Positions 36,897 through 45,408 of a stretch of DNA of 64,000 nt are shown here, one piece after another; position 1 is the stretch's first letter, and every line of letters begins with the position of its first letter. Both the position numbers and the translations under genes were made by a program. Location of the stretch: assembly GCF_019145355.1 (NCBI RefSeq), contig NZ_JAHSTY010000002.1, forward strand, positions 2,232,001-2,296,000, read 5' to 3'. Below the pieces are notes generated by a model. The model saw only the letters and a program-made list of their open reading frames with translations, was not told the origin of the DNA and searched no databases. This DNA comes from Pseudomonas azadiae. Lineage in GTDB: Bacteria; Pseudomonadota; Gammaproteobacteria; Pseudomonadales; Pseudomonadaceae.

Positions 36897-38284
36897 AGCG
36901 TCGTGCAGGCTGGAGCCTGGCCGTGCTGTGGCCGCTGCTCGCCGGCAGCGTCCACGCCGACGAACAAGCGACACGCCCGGCGATCAAGGCCAACCGTTGG
37001 CAGGAAGACTGGTCGGTGCTGCAAAACCCGGCGCTGCGCACGCAACCGGGGGACAGCTTGAAGTACATCCCGTTGTCGAGTGCCGATCCGTTCACCTACC
37101 TGTCCCTGGGCGCGACCTTGCGCGAACGCTTCGAGATGAACGATGCCAGTGGTTTCGGCGTGCACGACGTGAAGCGCGATCGCTACCTGATCCAGCGTTT
37201 CCAGGTGCATGCCGACCTGCACCTGAACCGCAACTGGCGGGTGTTTACCCAGCTCGAAGACGCGCGCGCCTACGACAAAACCACGATTGGTGGCGCCGAC
37301 CAGAACCGCGTCGACCTGCGCCTGGCCTTTGCCGAGTACGTCAATGCCTTCAGCAGCGGCACGCTGAAGGCACGGCTCGGGCGCCAGGATTTCGCCTTCG
37401 ACCTGCAGCGCTTCATCTCATCGCGGGACGGCCCGAATGTGCGGCAATCCTTCGATGCGCTGTGGGCCGACTGGGAGACCTCCAACTGGCGCTTCATCGG
37501 CATTGCCAGCCAGCCGGTGCAATATCAGGACGAACGGCATTTCGACGACAAGTCCAACAGCGACGCGCGCTTTCACCTGGTGCGGGTCGAGCGCCTGGTG
37601 GGTGGCAAGAACGAACTGTCGGCCTACTACGGCGTGTATGAACGCAGCGCCGCGCACTACCTGGACGCGGACGGCGACGAGACCCGCCATCTGTTCGACG
37701 CACGCCTGGGCGGCGCGGCCAGGGGTTTTGACTGGGACATCGAAGCGATGCTGCAAAGGGGTTCGGTGGGCAGCAAGGACATTCGCGCCTGGGCCGGCGG
37801 CAGTCGCACCGGCTACACCTTTGACAGCCTGGCCTGGAAGCCGCGCGCGGGCCTGCAACTGGACATCGCCTCGGGTGACCGTAAGGCAGGCGATGGCAGC
37901 GTCGGCACGTTCAACCCGCTGTTCCCCAATGGCTACTACTTTTCCCTGGCGGGCTACACCGGCTACAGCAACCTGATTCACGTCAAGCCGTCGATCACCG
38001 TCAAGCCGATCGACAGGCTCAGCGTGCAAACCGCCATTGGCCTGCTCTGGCGCCAGACCACCGACGATGCCGTGTACACCCAGCCTAACCTGCCGGTGGC
38101 CGGAACGGCGGGCCAGGGTGATCGCTGGACCGGTGCCTACGCACAACTGCGCACCGACTATGTGTTCAGCCCCAACCTCACCGGCGCCGTCGAGGCCGTG
38201 CACTACGACGTCGGCCAGACCCTGCGCGATGCCGGTGGTGGTGACAGCGATTACCTGGGGGTCGAGCTTAAATTCAGTTGGTGA
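36893..38284 (+). CDS. Alginate-export family outer-membrane porin
   Basis: 463 aa with a signal peptide (to VHA/DE) and the alginate_exp barrel pattern: FTYLSLGATLRERFEMND, DRYLIQRFQVHADLHLNRNWRVFTQLEDAR, GRQDFAFDLQRFISSRDGPNVRQSFDALWADW and a terminal strand ending LKFSW. AlgE itself is encoded within alginate operons; this copy lies alone with a periplasmic VOC protein, so it probably admits another anionic solute. It is translationally coupled to the VOC gene. Confidence 0.85.
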   Translation: MKRRAGWSLAVLWPLLAGSVHADEQATRPAIKANRWQEDWSVLQNPALRTQPGDSLKYIPLSSADPFTYLSLGATLRERFEMNDASGFGVHDVKRDRYLIQRFQVHADLHLNRNWRVFTQLEDARAYDKTTIGGADQNRVDLRLAFAEYVNAFSSGTLKARLGRQDFAFDLQRFISSRDGPNVRQSFDALWADWETSNWRFIGIASQPVQYQDERHFDDKSNSDARFHLVRVERLVGGKNELSAYYGVYERSAAHYLDADGDETRHLFDARLGGAARGFDWDIEAMLQRGSVGSKDIRAWAGGSRTGYTFDSLAWKPRAGLQLDIASGDRKAGDGSVGTFNPLFPNGYYFSLAGYTGYSNLIHVKPSITVKPIDRLSVQTAIGLLWRQTTDDAVYTQPNLPVAGTAGQGDRWTGAYAQLRTDYVFSPNLTGAVEAVHYDVGQTLRDAGGGDSDYLGVELKFSW

Positions 38285-38371
38285 CCCCAACCAAGCACAC
38301 CCATACAAGCCCGGCGTACGCTTTACACCAATAGTAACGCTGAGTTTTTTCCCGCTACCAAGGAGTTTTCC

Positions 38372-39190
38372 ATGAGCACATTTGTTGCCAAAGACGGTAC
38401 CCAGATCTACTTCAAGGACTGGGGCAGCGGTAAGCCCGTACTGTTCAGCCACGGCTGGCCGCTGGATGCCGACATGTGGGAATACCAGATGGAATACCTG
38501 AGCAGCCGCGGCTTTCGCACCATTGCGTTCGACCGTCGTGGTTTCGGCCGCTCGGACCAGCCGTGGACCGGTAACGATTACGACACCTTCGCCGACGACA
38601 TCGCGCAGTTGATCGAACACCTGGACCTCAAGGACGTCACCCTGGTGGGCTTCTCCATGGGCGGCGGCGACGTCGCCCGCTACATCGCACGCCATGGCAG
38701 CGCCCGTGTCGCCGGCCTGGTACTGCTGGGCGCGGTGACGCCGCTGTTCGGGCAGAAACCGGATTACCCGCAAGGCGTGCCGACTGAAGTGTTCGACGGC
38801 ATCAAGGCCGGGCTGTTGAAGGACCGTGCGCAGTTCATTGCTGACTTCAACACACCGTTCTTCGGCATCAACAAGGGCCAGAAAGTCTCCGAAGGCGTGC
38901 TGACCCAGACCCTGCAAATTGCCTTGCTGGCGTCGCTCAAGTCGACAGTGGATTGCGTCACCGCCTTCTCCGAGACCGACTTCCGCCCGGACATGGCCAC
39001 AATCGACGTACCGACCCTGGTCATTCATGGTGATGGCGACCAGGTCGTGCCATTCGAGACCACCGGCAAAGCGGCCGCCGCTGCGATCAAGGGCGCCGAG
39101 CTGAAAGTCTACAAGGACGCGCCGCATGGCTTCGCCGTGACCCATGCCCAGGCCCTGAATGAAGACCTGCTGGCATTCCTCAACCGCTGA
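38372..39190 (+). CDS. estF: Arylesterase / perhydrolase, alpha/beta hydrolase (EstF type)
   Basis: 272 aa, the same length as and nearly the same sequence as the P. fluorescens arylesterase as I recall it. The catalytic Ser is in GFSMGGG (Ser95 counting Met1), the Asp in HGDGDQVVPF and the His in DAPHGFAV. It hydrolyses aryl and short esters and can form peracids. Residue 30 (29 in mature numbering) is Pro where the studied enzyme has Leu. AAGGAG precedes ATG 38372, and a clear terminator follows, so it is a single-gene unit. Confidence 0.92.
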   Translation: MSTFVAKDGTQIYFKDWGSGKPVLFSHGWPLDADMWEYQMEYLSSRGFRTIAFDRRGFGRSDQPWTGNDYDTFADDIAQLIEHLDLKDVTLVGFSMGGGDVARYIARHGSARVAGLVLLGAVTPLFGQKPDYPQGVPTEVFDGIKAGLLKDRAQFIADFNTPFFGINKGQKVSEGVLTQTLQIALLASLKSTVDCVTAFSETDFRPDMATIDVPTLVIHGDGDQVVPFETTGKAAAAAIKGAELKVYKDAPHGFAVTHAQALNEDLLAFLNR

Positions 39191-39218
39191 AAACCCTGCA
39201 CCACCCTCTCCTTATTTC

Positions 39219-39243
39219 GGCCGGGCTTGCCCGGCCTTTTTTT
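39219..39243 (+). terminator. Rho-independent terminator after estF
   Basis: Stem GGCCGGGC-TT-GCCCGGCC followed by seven T. It begins 28 bp after the estF stop and nearly touches the convergent doxX stop, so it may also help end that gene. Confidence 0.9.
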
Positions 39244-39245
39244 GC

Positions 39246-39632
39246 TCAGGAGAAATGTCGGCCGACCACCAGGCGACCCGGCCCGCTGATCAGCAACGTG
39301 GTGAAGATAATCAGCAGCAACCAGCCAAACTGCCCTTCGAACAGCGACCACTGCGGATGCACCACCAACATGGCGATCAACAACACTGCCAGGATCGGCA
39401 AGCACGCCAGGCGCACCAGCACCCCGGCGATGATCAGCAGCGGGCACAGCACTTCGGCAAAAATCGCCAGAGACAGCGTGATGTGAGCGCCCAGGTGGAA
39501 CGGGTCCTCGATCAGTTTCAGCTGCTCGCTGTAGTCCAGTAATTTGGGCAATCCATGGACCCATACCAGGAACAGCGCCGCGCTGCCCCGCAGGAACAAC
39601 AGCCCCAGGTCCTGACTTCTTGATTCATTCAT
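39246..39632 (-). CDS. DoxX-family membrane protein
   Basis: 128 aa with four predicted membrane helices (about residues 8-28, 48-70, 72-92 and 98-118) and the DoxX opening LLFLRGSAALFLVWVHGLPKLLDY. Members are small inner-membrane proteins linked to thiol stress and quinone metabolism; the function of this one is not settled. It diverges from the quinone oxidoreductase gene with a 165-bp gap, which may hold a shared promoter region. Confidence 0.82.
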   Translation of the reverse strand: MNESRSQDLGLLFLRGSAALFLVWVHGLPKLLDYSEQLKLIEDPFHLGAHITLSLAIFAEVLCPLLIIAGVLVRLACLPILAVLLIAMLVVHPQWSLFEGQFGWLLLIIFTTLLISGPGRLVVGRHFS

Positions 39633-39797
39633 AGATGCTCTCTGTAGGTTGACGATCTATCAACGTCGATTGTGTCGCCAGAGACACGCACAAAATTGCA
39701 TATCTGTGCTGAGCCAGGAATGGGGCATGATTGCGCTGAACCGCCGGCCGCTCGACACGGTCCCAACCCATACGTTCAACGTTGCAGGTAATCTGAA

Positions 39798-40796
39798 ATG
39801 ACGCTTCCTCAAGAAATGACCCTGATCGAAATCACCGCCCCCGGCGGTCCCGAAGTGCTGCAACCGCGCCGGGCCGATGTGCCGGTGGCAGGCCCGGGCG
39901 AGATCCTGATCCGCGTGCATGCCGCTGGCGTCAATCGCCCTGATGCCTTGCAACGCGCCGGCAAGTACCCGATGAAACCCGGCATGAGCCCGATTCCAGG
40001 CCTGGAAGTGGCGGGTGAAGTGGTGGCGCTGGGCGATGGCGTGAGCGAATACGCTATCGGTGACAAGGTCTGCGCCCTGACCAATGGCGGCGGTTACGCA
40101 CAGTTTTGCAGCGTGCCGGCCAGCCAGGCCCTGCCGATCCCCGAGGGCATGGACTGGATTCAAGCCGCCGCCGTGCCGGAAACCTTCTTCACCGTCTGGG
40201 CCAACCTGTTTGGTCTTGGCGGGGCACATACAGGCCAACGCGCCTTGATCCACGGTGGCACCAGCGGCATCGGTACGACCGCGTTGATGCTGTGCCGTGA
40301 ATTCGGCATCCAGGCGTTCGCCACCGCCGGCAGTGCCGACAAGTGCGCGGCGATCGCCCAGTTGGGTGCCGAGCCGATCAATTACCGTGAGCAGGACTTT
40401 GCCGAAGTCATCGCCCAGAAAACCGATGACAAGGGCGTGGATGTGATCCTCGATATCATGGGCGCCTCCTACCTGAACAACAACCTCAAGGCCCTGGGCA
40501 TGGACGGGCACCTGGTGATGCTCGGTTTCCTCGGTGGTGGCAAAGCCAATGACGTGGACCTGCTGAGTATCCTGGGCAAACGTGCCGTGATCACGGGGTC
40601 ACTGCTGCGCGCGCGCACCAGGGAAGAAAAAGCCGCGATTGCCGACCAACTGCGCGAGTACGTGTGGCCGGTACTGACAGCCGGACGCTGCCTGCCGATC
40701 ATCGACAAAGTGTACGAATACACCGACGCCGCCCAGGCCCATGCGCGGATGGAGGGTGGCGATCATATCGGCAAGATTGTGTTGCGGGTGGAGTAA
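39798..40796 (+). CDS. NAD(P)H-quinone oxidoreductase / zinc-free MDR enzyme (PIG3 type)
   Basis: 332 aa. Opening PGGPEVLQPRRADVPVAGPGEILIRVHAAGVNRPDALQRAGKYP and LIHGGTSGIGTTALML (NADPH-binding) place it in the QOR/TIGR02824 group. The catalytic zinc cysteines of alcohol dehydrogenases are absent, as expected. It probably reduces quinones or enones with NADPH. It is followed by a nested REPIN region and faces the enoate reductase gene across it. Confidence 0.9.
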   Translation: MTLPQEMTLIEITAPGGPEVLQPRRADVPVAGPGEILIRVHAAGVNRPDALQRAGKYPMKPGMSPIPGLEVAGEVVALGDGVSEYAIGDKVCALTNGGGYAQFCSVPASQALPIPEGMDWIQAAAVPETFFTVWANLFGLGGAHTGQRALIHGGTSGIGTTALMLCREFGIQAFATAGSADKCAAIAQLGAEPINYREQDFAEVIAQKTDDKGVDVILDIMGASYLNNNLKALGMDGHLVMLGFLGGGKANDVDLLSILGKRAVITGSLLRARTREEKAAIADQLREYVWPVLTAGRCLPIIDKVYEYTDAAQAHARMEGGDHIGKIVLRVE

Positions 40797-40824
40797 TACC
40801 GACCCAAGCCTTGTGACAACCCAA

Positions 40825-41046
40825 TGTGGGCGCTGGCTTGCCTGCGATGGCCCTAGGTATCTACACATTTAGTAGTGAGCGGGCTTGTCCCGCGCTGGGT
40901 GGCGAAGCCGCCCCAATAAAGACACCGCGCAGGTTGAGACAAACGCAATTCGCCTGGTTTGGGGCGGCTTCGCCACCCAGCGCGGGACAAGCCCGCTCAC
41001 TACAGAGAGATTTGTCAGCTCTTGGAAGTTGTGTAGATACCCATGT
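40825..41046. repeat. Nested repeat: REPIN (GTAGTGAGCGGGCTTG type) inside inverted TGTGTAGATACC modules
   Basis: A REP arm TGTGGGCGCTGGCTTGCCTG (40825) leads into AGGTATCTACACA (40855-40867). A REPIN follows at 40872-41003 (GTAGTGAGCGGGCTTGTCCC and its inverse), then GTTGTGTAGATACCCATG (41028-41045), the inverse of the first module. The REPIN's middle (AATAAAGACACCG... GCCTGGTTTGGGG) is shared with copies at 45274 and 58522. Confidence 0.85.
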
Positions 41047-41075
41047 TGTGATGGCGGTGTGTTAGCGCAACCTTT

Positions 41076-42203
41076 CTACCGCTCGGTGTACACCGGGTAA
41101 TCGGTATAACCCTCTGTACCGCCCCCATACATCCCTTCCGTACGCAGCGGGTTCAGCGGCCAGCCGTTGAATATCCGCTGTGGCAGATCCGGGTTGGCAA
41201 TGAACGGTCGCCCGAACGCAATCAGGTCCGCGAGCCCTGCTTCTACCAACTGAGCGCCGCGCTCGGCGGTGTAGCGGCCGGCATAGATGATCCGCCCACT
41301 GAAGGTCTCGCGCACTGCGCGGCGGAACGACTCGGGCAACACAGGGGCGTTATCCCAGTCGGCTTCGGCAATGGACACGTAGGCGATGCCGGACGCTTGC
41401 AGCACCTTGATCGCTTCGATGTAGGTGTGGTGCGGGTCTTCTTCCACCAGGCCGATGTACACCCGGTCCTGGTCGGTGCCACTGAACAATGGTGAAAACC
41501 GCACGCCCAGGCGCTCCGGCCCGACGACGGCCGTCACGGCTTCGACGATCTCGCGCAGGAAACGCAGGCGGTTCTCCAGGGAGCCGCCATATTCATCATC
41601 GCGCTGGTTGGCGTGGGCCGAGATGAACTGGTTGACCAGGTAACCGTTCGCCGAGTGGATTTCCACCCCATCAAACCCCGCATCCAGCGCATTGCGTGCC
41701 GCCTGTGCGTAGTGCTCGATCAATTCCTCGATCTCCAGGACGCTCAATGCACGCGGCACTGGCGGCTGCTTCAGCTCACCCGCGCCTGGCGCGGTTTCGA
41801 TAAAGGCCTTCGCCTGCAGCGCCTGGATCGCGGAGGGTGCAACCGGCGCAGCGCCGTCAGGCTGCAGGGCGTTATGCGACACCCGGCCGACGTGCCACAG
41901 CTGGGCAAAGATCACCCCGCCTTCGGCATGCACCGCGTCGGTGACTTTGCGCCAGCCGTCGATCTGTGCCGGGCTGTAGATGCCCGGCGTCCACGCATAA
42001 CCCTGGCCACGCGGTTCAATCTGCGTGCCTTCGCTGACCATGAAACCGGCACCGGCACGCTGGCGGTAATACTCGGCCATCAAGTCGGTGGCGATATCAC
42101 CGGGTTGGGCGCTGCGCTGGCGCGTCAACGGCGGCAGCACGATACGGTTGTCGAGTAGGTGGTGACCCAGTTTTACCGGGGTGCTCAAAATAGTGTGAGT
42201 CAT
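41076..42203 (-). CDS. nemA: Old-yellow-enzyme family ene-reductase (NemA-like)
   Basis: 375 aa FMN TIM barrel. Opening NRIVLPPLTRQRS, the substrate loop GRVSHNALQ, the HSANGYLVNQF (His/Asn pair), FISAHANQRDDEYGGSLENRLRFLREI signature and the phosphate-binding end LIAFGRPFIANPDLPQR are all present. It reduces activated alkenes, N-ethylmaleimide and nitro-esters with NADPH. It is downstream of nemR and a DJ-1-type gene and probably co-transcribed with them (80-bp gap). Confidence 0.92.
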   Translation of the reverse strand: MTHTILSTPVKLGHHLLDNRIVLPPLTRQRSAQPGDIATDLMAEYYRQRAGAGFMVSEGTQIEPRGQGYAWTPGIYSPAQIDGWRKVTDAVHAEGGVIFAQLWHVGRVSHNALQPDGAAPVAPSAIQALQAKAFIETAPGAGELKQPPVPRALSVLEIEELIEHYAQAARNALDAGFDGVEIHSANGYLVNQFISAHANQRDDEYGGSLENRLRFLREIVEAVTAVVGPERLGVRFSPLFSGTDQDRVYIGLVEEDPHHTYIEAIKVLQASGIAYVSIAEADWDNAPVLPESFRRAVRETFSGRIIYAGRYTAERGAQLVEAGLADLIAFGRPFIANPDLPQRIFNGWPLNPLRTEGMYGGGTEGYTDYPVYTER

Positions 42204-42283
42204 CTAAGGTTTTCCAAATGGCGGACGCGCTGAAGCATTGGCGACTTATGCAAGTCGCCAACGAATCAAGCGGTTTGATTAAT

Positions 42284-42961
42284 TTACGCGGTGAGTTTCA
42301 GCAGGGCTTTAGCCACGTCGCTGGAACTGCCGGGGTTTTGCCCGGTGACCAGCAAACCATCGGTGATCACAAAGGATTGCCAGTCAGCGCCCTTCTCGTA
42401 GTGGCCGCCAAGTTGCTTGAACTCATCTTCAATCAGGAACGGCACCACGTCGGTCAATTGCACCGCGGCTTCTTCCGAATTGGAGAAACCAGTCACACGG
42501 CGGCCCTTGACCAGCGGCTCGCCATTGACCGCCTTGACGTGACGCAGGGCGCCCGGTGCATGGCAGACAAAGCCGATCGGCTTGCCGGCACGTTCGAAAG
42601 ACTCGATCAGCGCGATCGAGACGGGCGATTCCGCCAGGTCCCACAGCGGACCATGGCCGCCTGGGTAGAACACGGTGTCGAAGTCGTCGGCGTTGACGCT
42701 ATCGAGCTTCAGCGTGGTGGCCAGGGCCTGTTGCGCGGCCGGGTCGGCGGCGAAACGGTGGGTCTGTTCGGTCTGGAAGTCCGGCTGGTCGCTCACCGGG
42801 TCCAACGGCGGCTGGCCGCCGGCCGGAGAAGCCAGCACCACGTCGGCGCCGGCGTCCTTGAACGCGTAATAAGGCGCGGCAAACTCTTCAAGCCAGAAGC
42901 CGGTCTTGCGCCCGGTATCGCCGAGCTGGTCGTGAGAGGTCAGTACCATTAATACTTTCAT
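42284..42961 (-). CDS. DJ-1/PfpI family protein (Hsp31-like glyoxalase III / protease type)
   Basis: 225 aa. The nucleophile elbow is VCHAPGAL (Cys), preceded by FYPGGHGPLWDL and the glutamate in the FAAPYYAFKDAGADVVLASPAGG region. Proteins of this group detoxify methylglyoxal or repair glycated molecules. It starts inside the end of nemR (ATGA overlap), so it is the second gene of a nemR operon. Electrophile stress is the shared theme with the ene-reductase that follows. Confidence 0.88.
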   Translation of the reverse strand: MKVLMVLTSHDQLGDTGRKTGFWLEEFAAPYYAFKDAGADVVLASPAGGQPPLDPVSDQPDFQTEQTHRFAADPAAQQALATTLKLDSVNADDFDTVFYPGGHGPLWDLAESPVSIALIESFERAGKPIGFVCHAPGALRHVKAVNGEPLVKGRRVTGFSNSEEAAVQLTDVVPFLIEDEFKQLGGHYEKGADWQSFVITDGLLVTGQNPGSSSDVAKALLKLTA

Positions 42962-43587
42962 TTTCCAGTGCCTCGATAGGTAAGAGTGTCGGTGTGCTCA
43001 GGCTGGCCCAACAACTGTCGGGTCAACCGCAGCGCCTCGTCGAAAGGCGCCGATGTACGGGTGATCTTGCTCATGACGCTGGTCCCCAACCACAACGCAT
43101 ACAGGCGCTGGGCCAGGCTCTCGGGGTGTTGCGCAAGCGTTACCGAGCCGTCTTCGATGCCCGCCTGCAAGGCCTTGGCGAGCAACCCGATGGTGCGTGC
43201 GGTACCGCGCTGCAGGGCCAGGCGCATCGGCTCTGACAGGTCTGACACCTCGGCACCCAGTTTGACGGCAAGGCATTTGCCCGCGTCGGTGCAGCCGGTC
43301 TGGTTGTCGATCCAGCAGTCCCAATAGCGCATCAACTTGGCGTGCTGGGTTAAACCCGGCTGGTCGAACAGTTGCTGCATGCCGTGCACATAGTGGTCGA
43401 AGTAGTGGTCGAGCAGCACAACGCCGAACGCATCCTTGGAGTTGAAGTAGTGATAAAACGAACCCTTGGGCACGGCGGCGGCTTGCAGTATTTCGTTCAG
43501 GCCCACCGCGGAGAATCCCTTGCGCCCGACAATCAACTGCGCCGTGTCCAGAATGGCCTGCCGTGCGCTTTTAGTTTCGCTGTTCAT
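42958..43587 (-). CDS. nemR: TetR-family repressor, NemR-like
   Basis: 209 aa. N-terminal helix-turn-helix (residues about 10-55, ILDTAQLIVGRKGFSAVGLNEILQAAAVPKGSFYHYFNSKDAFG) and a C-terminal ligand domain with three cysteines (Cys91, Cys99, Cys105). Cys105 lies close to where the redox-sensitive cysteine of E. coli NemR is found. It probably derepresses the DJ-1 and ene-reductase genes on exposure to reactive electrophiles or chlorine. Autoregulation is likely through the palindrome just before its start. Confidence 0.85.
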   Translation of the reverse strand: MNSETKSARQAILDTAQLIVGRKGFSAVGLNEILQAAAVPKGSFYHYFNSKDAFGVVLLDHYFDHYVHGMQQLFDQPGLTQHAKLMRYWDCWIDNQTGCTDAGKCLAVKLGAEVSDLSEPMRLALQRGTARTIGLLAKALQAGIEDGSVTLAQHPESLAQRLYALWLGTSVMSKITRTSAPFDEALRLTRQLLGQPEHTDTLTYRGTGK

Positions 43588-43604
43588 GCTTCACTCCATC
43601 CGAT

Positions 43605-43619
43605 TAGACCAGTCGTCTA
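43605..43619 (-). promoter_or_regulatory. NemR-type operator
   Basis: TAGACCAGTCGTCTA has TAGAC/GTCTA arms around 5 bp, close to the TAGACC...GGTCTA form known for E. coli NemR. It sits 18 bp before nemR ATG 43587, over the likely promoter. Confidence 0.7.
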
Positions 43620-43760
43620 GTTCGTTGAGGGGATGTTAGGAGCCGGGAAAAATTCGCACAATGTCAGATGCGCAAGGATTTCGGACATGCCGCAAAGGCA
43701 GTTGCCGTTTACCCGGCACGCGCCGACAATCGCCTCTCCCGCACCCCTTGGAGAATGACG

Positions 43761-44705
43761 ATGCACAGCGTTGCGCTGATGGTTTACCCGAACTTCCAGT
43801 CCCTGAGCCTCAGCCTGGGTTCGGTGTTCGAGTGCGCGAACCTGCTGCGCGGCGAGCCGGCCTATGAGTTTCACCTGGTGTCGGAGAGCGGCGGCGCGGT
43901 GATGACCTCCCAGGGGTTTTCGGTGAATACCACACCGATCCGGCCCGAGGGTTACGACACACTGATTGTCAGTGGTTACCTGGAATTCCGCCTGCCGGAA
44001 GCCAACCTGCTGGAGCTGGTCAAGGCCGCGTCCGCCCAGTCGCGACGGGTTGCCTCGCTGTGCATGGGTATTTTCGTGCTGGCCGAGGCCGGCCTGCTGG
44101 AGGGCAAGCGCACCACCACGCACTGGATTCACGCCCCGGCGTTTCGCAAGCGCTACCCGCACATACGCCTGGAAGAAGACAAGCTGTTCATCGTCGACGG
44201 CCAGGTGTGGACCGGCGCCGGCATGAGCGCCGGCGTGGACTTGGCGTTGGCCATGGTGGAAAACGACCTGGGCGGCGACCTCGCCCGGCGCATTGCACGC
44301 AAGCTGGTGATCGCCCAACGCCGCGGCAGTGAACAGTCGCAGTTGTCGGCGCTGCTGGAGCTGGACCCCAAGTCAGACCGCGTGCAACTGGCCCTGGCCT
44401 ACGCCCGCGAGAACCTGACCCACGACCTCTCGGTGGAGGCCCTGGCCGATGTCGCCCGGCTCAGCCCGCGCCAGTTCAGCCGGGTGTTTCGCGAAGAAAC
44501 TGGACAAACGCCGGCCAAGGCCATCGAATCCCTGCGGGTGGAGGCCGCCCGGTCGATGATGGAAACCAGTCGCCACCCGGTCGAGGTGGTCGCCCGCGAA
44601 ACCGGGTTTGGCGACCGCGAGCGCATGCGCCAGGCGTTCCTGCGCGCCTTCGGGCAGCCGCCGCAGGTGATGCAGCAGGCGTTTAATGCAGCGACACCCG
44701 CGTAA
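43761..44705 (+). CDS. GlxA-type AraC regulator with DJ-1/PfpI sensor domain
   Basis: 314 aa from ATG 43761, chosen for GGAG 7 bases upstream. Residues 1-180 form a DJ-1/PfpI domain (MHSVALMVYPNFQSLSLSLGSVFECANLL, ASLCMGIFVLAEAGLLEGKRTTTHW). Residues about 205-310 carry two AraC helix-turn-helix motifs (SVEALADVARLSPRQFSRVFREETGQTP and HPVEVVARETGFGDRERMRQAFLRAFGQPP). The ligand is unknown. It diverges from nemR, so it might act on neighbours, but no operator is evident. Its 3' end overlaps the GNAT gene by 23 bp tail to tail. Confidence 0.88.
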   Translation: MHSVALMVYPNFQSLSLSLGSVFECANLLRGEPAYEFHLVSESGGAVMTSQGFSVNTTPIRPEGYDTLIVSGYLEFRLPEANLLELVKAASAQSRRVASLCMGIFVLAEAGLLEGKRTTTHWIHAPAFRKRYPHIRLEEDKLFIVDGQVWTGAGMSAGVDLALAMVENDLGGDLARRIARKLVIAQRRGSEQSQLSALLELDPKSDRVQLALAYARENLTHDLSVEALADVARLSPRQFSRVFREETGQTPAKAIESLRVEAARSMMETSRHPVEVVARETGFGDRERMRQAFLRAFGQPPQVMQQAFNAATPA

Positions 44706-45189
44706 TCAGGTAACTCACCAGTTGCGGCTCGTCCCCCAGCTCAAGCGTCTGCACCGGGCGCGGCAGGTTATCCAGCACCGAGCGCCAGAATGCCTGGGAC
44801 ACTTCATCCTGGTCATAAAAGCGCACCAGCCAATCGGCCGCGCCGCTGCACAGCACTTGGCTGGCGATGGCACGGCCGATGCCTTTGCGCCGATAGCGCT
44901 TGAGGATGAACAGGTCTGCCAGTTCCAGTGCGTCGATCCCCGGCAGTTCGCTGCCCTCGATCAGCAGGAAACCGGCGATATAGCCGTCGACCAACAGCAG
45001 GTTGGCGCTCCATTGCGGGTCCTGCCAATAACGGTTCAGGTGCTCGTCATGGATGTAGAAACGGCCGTCCGCCTCGACATCCTCCTGCTCCCAGTCCGAG
45101 GACTCGTAGGCGTAATACTGGTAGAGATTGCGGATCAGCTCGGCGGCTTCAGGGCCGGTCTGGATCAATTCGACGGTGGTTTCAGGCAT
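44683..45189 (-). CDS. GNAT-family N-acetyltransferase
   Basis: 168 aa from ATG 45189. The acetyl-CoA signature is the LADLFILKRYRRKGIGRAIASQVL segment (Q/RxxGxG/A form RRKGIG). The N-terminal part (TGPEAAELIRNLYQYYAYESSDWEQ) is shared by a Pseudomonas subfamily of unknown substrate. A longer start upstream was rejected because it would be read from REPIN sequence. The gene stands alone between two convergent or unrelated units. Confidence 0.8.
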   Translation of the reverse strand: MPETTVELIQTGPEAAELIRNLYQYYAYESSDWEQEDVEADGRFYIHDEHLNRYWQDPQWSANLLLVDGYIAGFLLIEGSELPGIDALELADLFILKRYRRKGIGRAIASQVLCSGAADWLVRFYDQDEVSQAFWRSVLDNLPRPVQTLELGDEPQLVSYLITRVSLH

Positions 45190-45273
45190 GGGACCCTCAG
45201 TGGAAAAACGCAGGGCGCCATTGTTCACAAATCGCGGGGACAGTCCAGTACAGCGGTCAACCTTTTGCTGGCT

Positions 45274-45405
45274 GTAGTGAGCGGGCTTGCCCCGCGCTGG
45301 GTGGCGAAGCCGCCCCAAACCAGGCGACTCGGTATTATCGGGAACTCGGCGGTGTCTTAGTTGGGGCGGCTTCGCCACCCAGCGCGGGACAAGCCCGCTC
45401 ACTAC
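45274..45405. repeat. REPIN (GTAGTGAGCGGGCTTG type)
   Basis: GTAGTGAGCGGGCTTGCCCC at the left is mirrored by GGGACAAGCCCGCTCACTAC at the right, with inner GGGTGGCGAAGCCGCCCC and its inverse. It ends 4 bp before the TIM-barrel gene stop. It is in the opposite orientation to the copies at 40872 and 58522, judged by the asymmetric middle. Confidence 0.85.
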
Positions 45406-45408
45406 AGT

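Noticed and set aside
37418..39145. 575-codon minus-strand frame spanning the porin and arylesterase
   Set aside because: It is antisense to two well-supported genes and crosses their intergenic gap.
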